A DNA stretch of 8,065 nucleotides from Sphingomonadales bacterium UBA1936 (GTDB lineage Bacteria; Pseudomonadota; Alphaproteobacteria; Sphingomonadales; Sphingomonadaceae), in NCBI GenBank assembly GCA_002336985.1, contig DDFE01000037.1, positions 2,729 through 10,793 on the forward strand, given 5' to 3'. Under the pieces are notes generated by a model that did not search any database, was not told the DNA's origin, and was given only the letters and a program-made list of their open reading frames with translations. This document shows, in pieces, positions 6,139 to 8,065 of the stretch; within the stretch, counting starts at the first letter, position 1; each line of letters opens with the position of its first letter. The position numbers and the translations under genes are program-made.

Positions 6139-6948
6139 TCAGGCGAAGCTGACGCTGACCTTGCGGCGACGATTGCGCAGCGACGCGCCGATCATGCCGA
6201 AACCGCCGATCATCATCGCCCACGTCGCGGGCTCAGGCACCGCACCCGGATCGACCGGCGGCGGCGCGACGGCGCCGAAACCGTCCAGATAGACATAGCC
6301 TTCATGGCCTGCCGGCTGGCAGTCGGCAGCGATGACCGAGAGAATGAAGCTGTCGCCCGAGAAAGCGCTGACGTCGAGCTGTTCGATCTGCCACTGTGCG
6401 GTGTAGTACAGGTTGGTGGCGTTATCGTAGGTGAAACGCGAATCCACGCCACCGCCGGTCGACGCTGCGTTGTAAACACGGCGGATCAGTTCGGCACCCG
6501 TCGTTGCGTTGGTGAGGGTGATGATCATCGTCGCTGCATCGTTGACGCCGTGCGCGCCTTCGAGAACCGACTTCCATGCGAAGAAGATGTTGGCGTCGGT
6601 GTAGTTGTCGACCCGCTGCTGGATCAGCGATGCGTAGCCGCCCGAAGTCGTGTCTTCGACGCGATAGCCGAAGTTGCCGCTGTAAACCGTGCTGCCGATC
6701 TTCGAACCCAGGTTGGGATCGACATAGCTCGAATTGATGACTGCCGAACGCGCTCCGGCGTTCACGCCCGAGCTGAAAAAGCCCGGATTGAGCGAGCCGT
6801 TGGTGACCGATGTGCGCGATTTCGACGATTGGACATCCCATCCGGTGGTATTGCCGTTTTCAAAACCGCCGTTGACGAAGGAATTGGCCATTGCCGAGGT
6901 CGACAAGGCGAGTGCTGCCCCCGCAGCAGCCAGATACGATAGTTTCAT
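6139..6948 (-). CDS. PEPxxWA-CTERM surface-sorted protein, function unknown
   Basis: This 269-aa secreted protein has a Sec signal peptide (MKLSYLAAAGAALALSTSAMA, cleavage near residue 21) and a C-terminal PEP-CTERM sorting signal: VPEPATWAMMIGGFGMIG (237-254), a hydrophobic helix, then the basic cluster RNRRRK (258-263). That signal is read by an exosortase (XrtA/EpsH-type), not present in this window, and such proteins are usually tied to exopolysaccharide or biofilm matrix. The mature body opens with SFVNGGFENGNTTGWDV and closes with EGYVYLDGFGAV, a pattern seen in jelly-roll, carbohydrate-binding-like domains, so a glycan-binding role is conceivable. It is rich in Asn, Ser, Thr and Gly and has one Cys (C210). 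The ATG at 6948 has AGGG about 9 nt upstream. It stands alone, with its own promoter and terminator. Confidence 0.92.
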   Translation of the reverse strand: MKLSYLAAAGAALALSTSAMANSFVNGGFENGNTTGWDVQSSKSRTSVTNGSLNPGFFSSGVNAGARSAVINSSYVDPNLGSKIGSTVYSGNFGYRVEDTTSGGYASLIQQRVDNYTDANIFFAWKSVLEGAHGVNDAATMIITLTNATTGAELIRRVYNAASTGGGVDSRFTYDNATNLYYTAQWQIEQLDVSAFSGDSFILSVIAADCQPAGHEGYVYLDGFGAVAPPPVDPGAVPEPATWAMMIGGFGMIGASLRNRRRKVSVSFA

Positions 6949-7060
6949 GAAACATTGCCCTTGTTGCTTGTGTATCAGAGGGGCCGATGACCTCTCTACG
7001 TGACGAGCAACCCGATCCCCGTCTGTCGGCGGCAGCAGCCCCCCCGCGAGTTGATGCGAC

Positions 7061-7089
7061 TGATAATTCTCGATTTTACGAAGTGTAAA
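7061..7089 (-). promoter_or_regulatory. Candidate promoter of the PEP-CTERM gene
   Basis: On the minus strand TTTACA (7089-7084) and TTATCA (7066-7061) are separated by exactly 17 bp, a fair match to sigma-70 boxes in an AT-rich patch. Transcription would begin near 7054, leaving an untranslated leader of roughly 105 nt before the ATG at 6948. The leader has a run of seven C on the plus strand (7039-7045) but no clear regulatory fold. Confidence 0.5.
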
Positions 7090-7110
7090 GAAATCAGCGA
7101 CGCTTTCGGT

Positions 7111-7145
7111 GAGAGCGGCGTCCCATTGTGGGACGGCTCCCGAGA
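7111..7145. repeat. Inverted repeat upstream of the PEP-CTERM promoter
   Basis: A perfect 7-bp stem (7119-7125 with 7129-7135) with a 3-nt loop is flanked by further partly complementary bases (GAGC and GCTC). It lies about 30 bp upstream of the -35 box of the PEP-CTERM promoter and about 110 bp past greB. It could be an operator for a dimeric regulator or the end of the greB transcript. No T-run follows directly, which argues against a standard terminator. Confidence 0.4.
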
Positions 7146-7202
7146 GACATTGTAAAATCCCGACACAAGAAAGTTCGAGCCGTTAACCTAGTTTCTTGAC
7201 CG

Positions 7203-7235
7203 GCCGGGGCGTTGAACAGAGTTTTCAAGCCCGGC
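7203..7235 (-). terminator. Hairpin just downstream of greB
   Basis: A two-part stem lies 8 bp past the greB stop: outer 6 bp (7203-7208 with 7230-7235), a small internal loop, then inner 5 bp (7212-7216 with 7224-7228) around a 7-nt loop. It is well placed to end or protect the slt-greB transcript. There is no T-run on the minus side, so it is not a textbook rho-independent terminator and may instead stabilise the 3' end. Confidence 0.45.
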
Positions 7236-7243
7236 AGCCGGAC

Positions 7244-7720
7244 CTATTTCGGCGCGTAGCTGATTCCGATCACTTCGATCTCGCTCTCGCCTGCAGGCAA
7301 TGTCACCCTACGAAGGTCGCCAATCGCGGCCCCCCGTAACGCGCGTGCCATCGGACTTGTCCAGCTGATCCGCCCTGCGCTCGCGTCGCTCTCGTCGGCA
7401 CCGACCAGTGTGACCGTGCGCTCGCGGTTGTCCTCGTCGGCGATGGTGACCGTCGCTCCGAACCAGACGCGGCTGTGGTCGGTCTGCGTGGCGGGGTCCA
7501 CGATCGTGACCGATTTCATACGCTTGGCGAGAAAGCCCGCGCGCCGGTCGATCGCGCGCAGTTTCTGGCGGCCGTAGATATAGTCACCATTCTCCGACCG
7601 GTCGCCATTGCCCGCGGCCCAGCTGACGACCTCGACGATCGCGGGGCGTTCGACCGACATCAGCTGCGCGTATTCGGCGCGCATCGCCTCGAACCCTGCC
7701 GGAGTAATCGGTTCGCTCAT
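7244..7720 (-). CDS. greB: Transcription elongation factor GreB
   Basis: This 158-aa protein rescues backtracked RNA polymerase by entering its secondary channel and stimulating cleavage of the RNA 3' end. The N-terminal coiled-coil (about 1-75) carries the acidic tip GDRSENGDY (39-47, with D40 and E43 as the catalytic pair). It is followed by RQKLRAIDRRAGFLAKRM, typical of GreB. The C-terminal FKBP-like domain (about 80-158) has SPMARALRGAAIGD (122-135) and the PAGE element. The GNGDRSEN and RAIDRR wording favours GreB over GreA, and the length equals that of E. coli GreB. I chose the ATG at 7720. The frame runs further upstream but into the end of the transglycosylase gene. No strong Shine-Dalgarno is seen, and the start lies 10 bp after the slt stop, so translation may depend on coupling. 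Confidence 0.95.
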   Translation of the reverse strand: MSEPITPAGFEAMRAEYAQLMSVERPAIVEVVSWAAGNGDRSENGDYIYGRQKLRAIDRRAGFLAKRMKSVTIVDPATQTDHSRVWFGATVTIADEDNRERTVTLVGADESDASAGRISWTSPMARALRGAAIGDLRRVTLPAGESEIEVIGISYAPK

Positions 7721-7730
7721 CGGCGCCGCA

Positions 7731-8065
7731 TCAACCCGGGGTCGACTTGCCCAGATAGGACGACAGCGGCGTGCTTGTCCGCACACGCGCCCGCGACGGC
7801 TCGATCATGTCATAGACGACGGCGTTCTCCAGAACGCGCTGCACATAACCGCGCGTCTCGCTGAACGGGATCGCCTCGATCCAGCTGATCATGTCGATAC
7901 TGCCCGTGCGGGGGTCGCCGTTCGCCGCGAGCCATTTGTTCACATTGCCCGCGCCCGCGTTGTAGGCGGCGACGGCAAGGGGATAGCTGCCGTTAAAGCG
8001 GTCCATCAGCCGTTCGAAATACCAGCTGCCGAGGCGGATATTGTATTGCGGATCGGACGTCAGGC
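7731..8065 (-). CDS. Soluble lytic murein transglycosylase, C-terminal part (runs off the window)
   Basis: The last 110 codons of a Slt70-like lytic transglycosylase are present. The 5' part lies beyond position 8065. These periplasmic enzymes cleave the glycan strands of peptidoglycan, leaving 1,6-anhydro-muramic ends. Visible are LTSDPQYNIRLGSWYFERLMDRF, then PLAVAAYNAGAGNVNKWL, which holds the conserved AYNAG motif of the SLT domain, and IPFSETRGYVQRVLENAVVYD near the C-terminus, a typical ending for this family. The catalytic Glu should be upstream of the visible part and cannot be checked. An internal ATG at 8006 is not the start, since the homologous sequence continues upstream of it. 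It precedes greB by 10 bp in the same direction, so the two are probably co-transcribed. Confidence 0.93.
   Translation of the reverse strand, partial: LTSDPQYNIRLGSWYFERLMDRFNGSYPLAVAAYNAGAGNVNKWLAANGDPRTGSIDMISWIEAIPFSETRGYVQRVLENAVVYDMIEPSRARVRTSTPLSSYLGKSTPG

Noticed and set aside
5030..6223. Long minus-strand open frame (397 codons) opposite the glycosyltransferase end and ppk2
   Set aside because: It is antisense to two well-recognised genes, has no family-like motifs and runs across the bidirectional terminator. GC-rich codon bias keeps such shadow frames open.
5902..6942. Plus-strand open frame (346 codons) opposite the PEP-CTERM gene
   Set aside because: It starts inside ppk2, passes through the terminator hairpin and is antisense to a protein with clear signal peptide and sorting motif.
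1..8065. Defence system, mobile element or CRISPR array
   Set aside because: I found no spaced direct repeats, transposase, integrase, nuclease or toxin-antitoxin pair. Every sizeable gene has an ordinary chromosomal family assignment except the small lipoprotein.

Overview
The window looks like ordinary chromosome from an alphaproteobacterium of the order Sphingomonadales (Sphingomonas-like). The grounds are the high GC content, dense GC-rich coding with long shadow frames, a PEP-CTERM protein with the PEPxxWA form typical of sphingomonads, and the set of genes present. There is no plasmid, phage, IS, CRISPR, tRNA or rRNA signal. The affiliation is inferred from recognised sequence styles, not from a database search.

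Layout. (1) Positions 1-1355, minus strand: a ribosomal stalk operon. A near-consensus promoter (1328-1355) leads into a structured leader of about 220 nt, then rplJ (L10) and rplL (L7/L12). The roughly 160 bp after rplL is packed with hairpins and ends in a terminator- or attenuator-like stem-loop. rpoB would be expected just past position 1. (2) Positions 1352-3829, minus strand: a three-gene cell-envelope cluster. A long YcbB/LdtD-type L,D-transpeptidase comes first, then a short lipoprotein overlapping it by ATGA, then a second, smaller transpeptidase-fold protein with a Tat-like signal. The -35 box of the ribosomal promoter contains the stop codon of this last gene. (3) Positions 4039-6061, plus strand: a two-gene unit made of a GT4-like glycosyltransferase and a PPK2-family polyphosphate kinase, closed by a strong bidirectional terminator. 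(4) Positions 6139-7089, minus strand: a secreted PEP-CTERM protein with its own promoter. (5) Positions 7203-8065, minus strand: the C-terminal end of a soluble lytic transglycosylase, followed 10 bp later by greB.

How the genes fit together. Much of the window concerns the envelope: two L,D-transpeptidase-fold proteins (peptidoglycan or lipoprotein cross-linking), a lytic transglycosylase (peptidoglycan turnover), a glycosyltransferase (surface glycan, substrate unknown) and a PEP-CTERM surface protein. The rest is housekeeping: translation (L10, L7/L12), transcript elongation (GreB) and phosphate/nucleotide metabolism (PPK2).

I do not see a convincing undescribed system. The best leads are the transpeptidase-lipoprotein-transpeptidase cassette, the glycosyltransferase-PPK2 pairing, the mutually exclusive RNA stems upstream of rplJ, and the hairpin cluster between rplL and the presumed rpoB.
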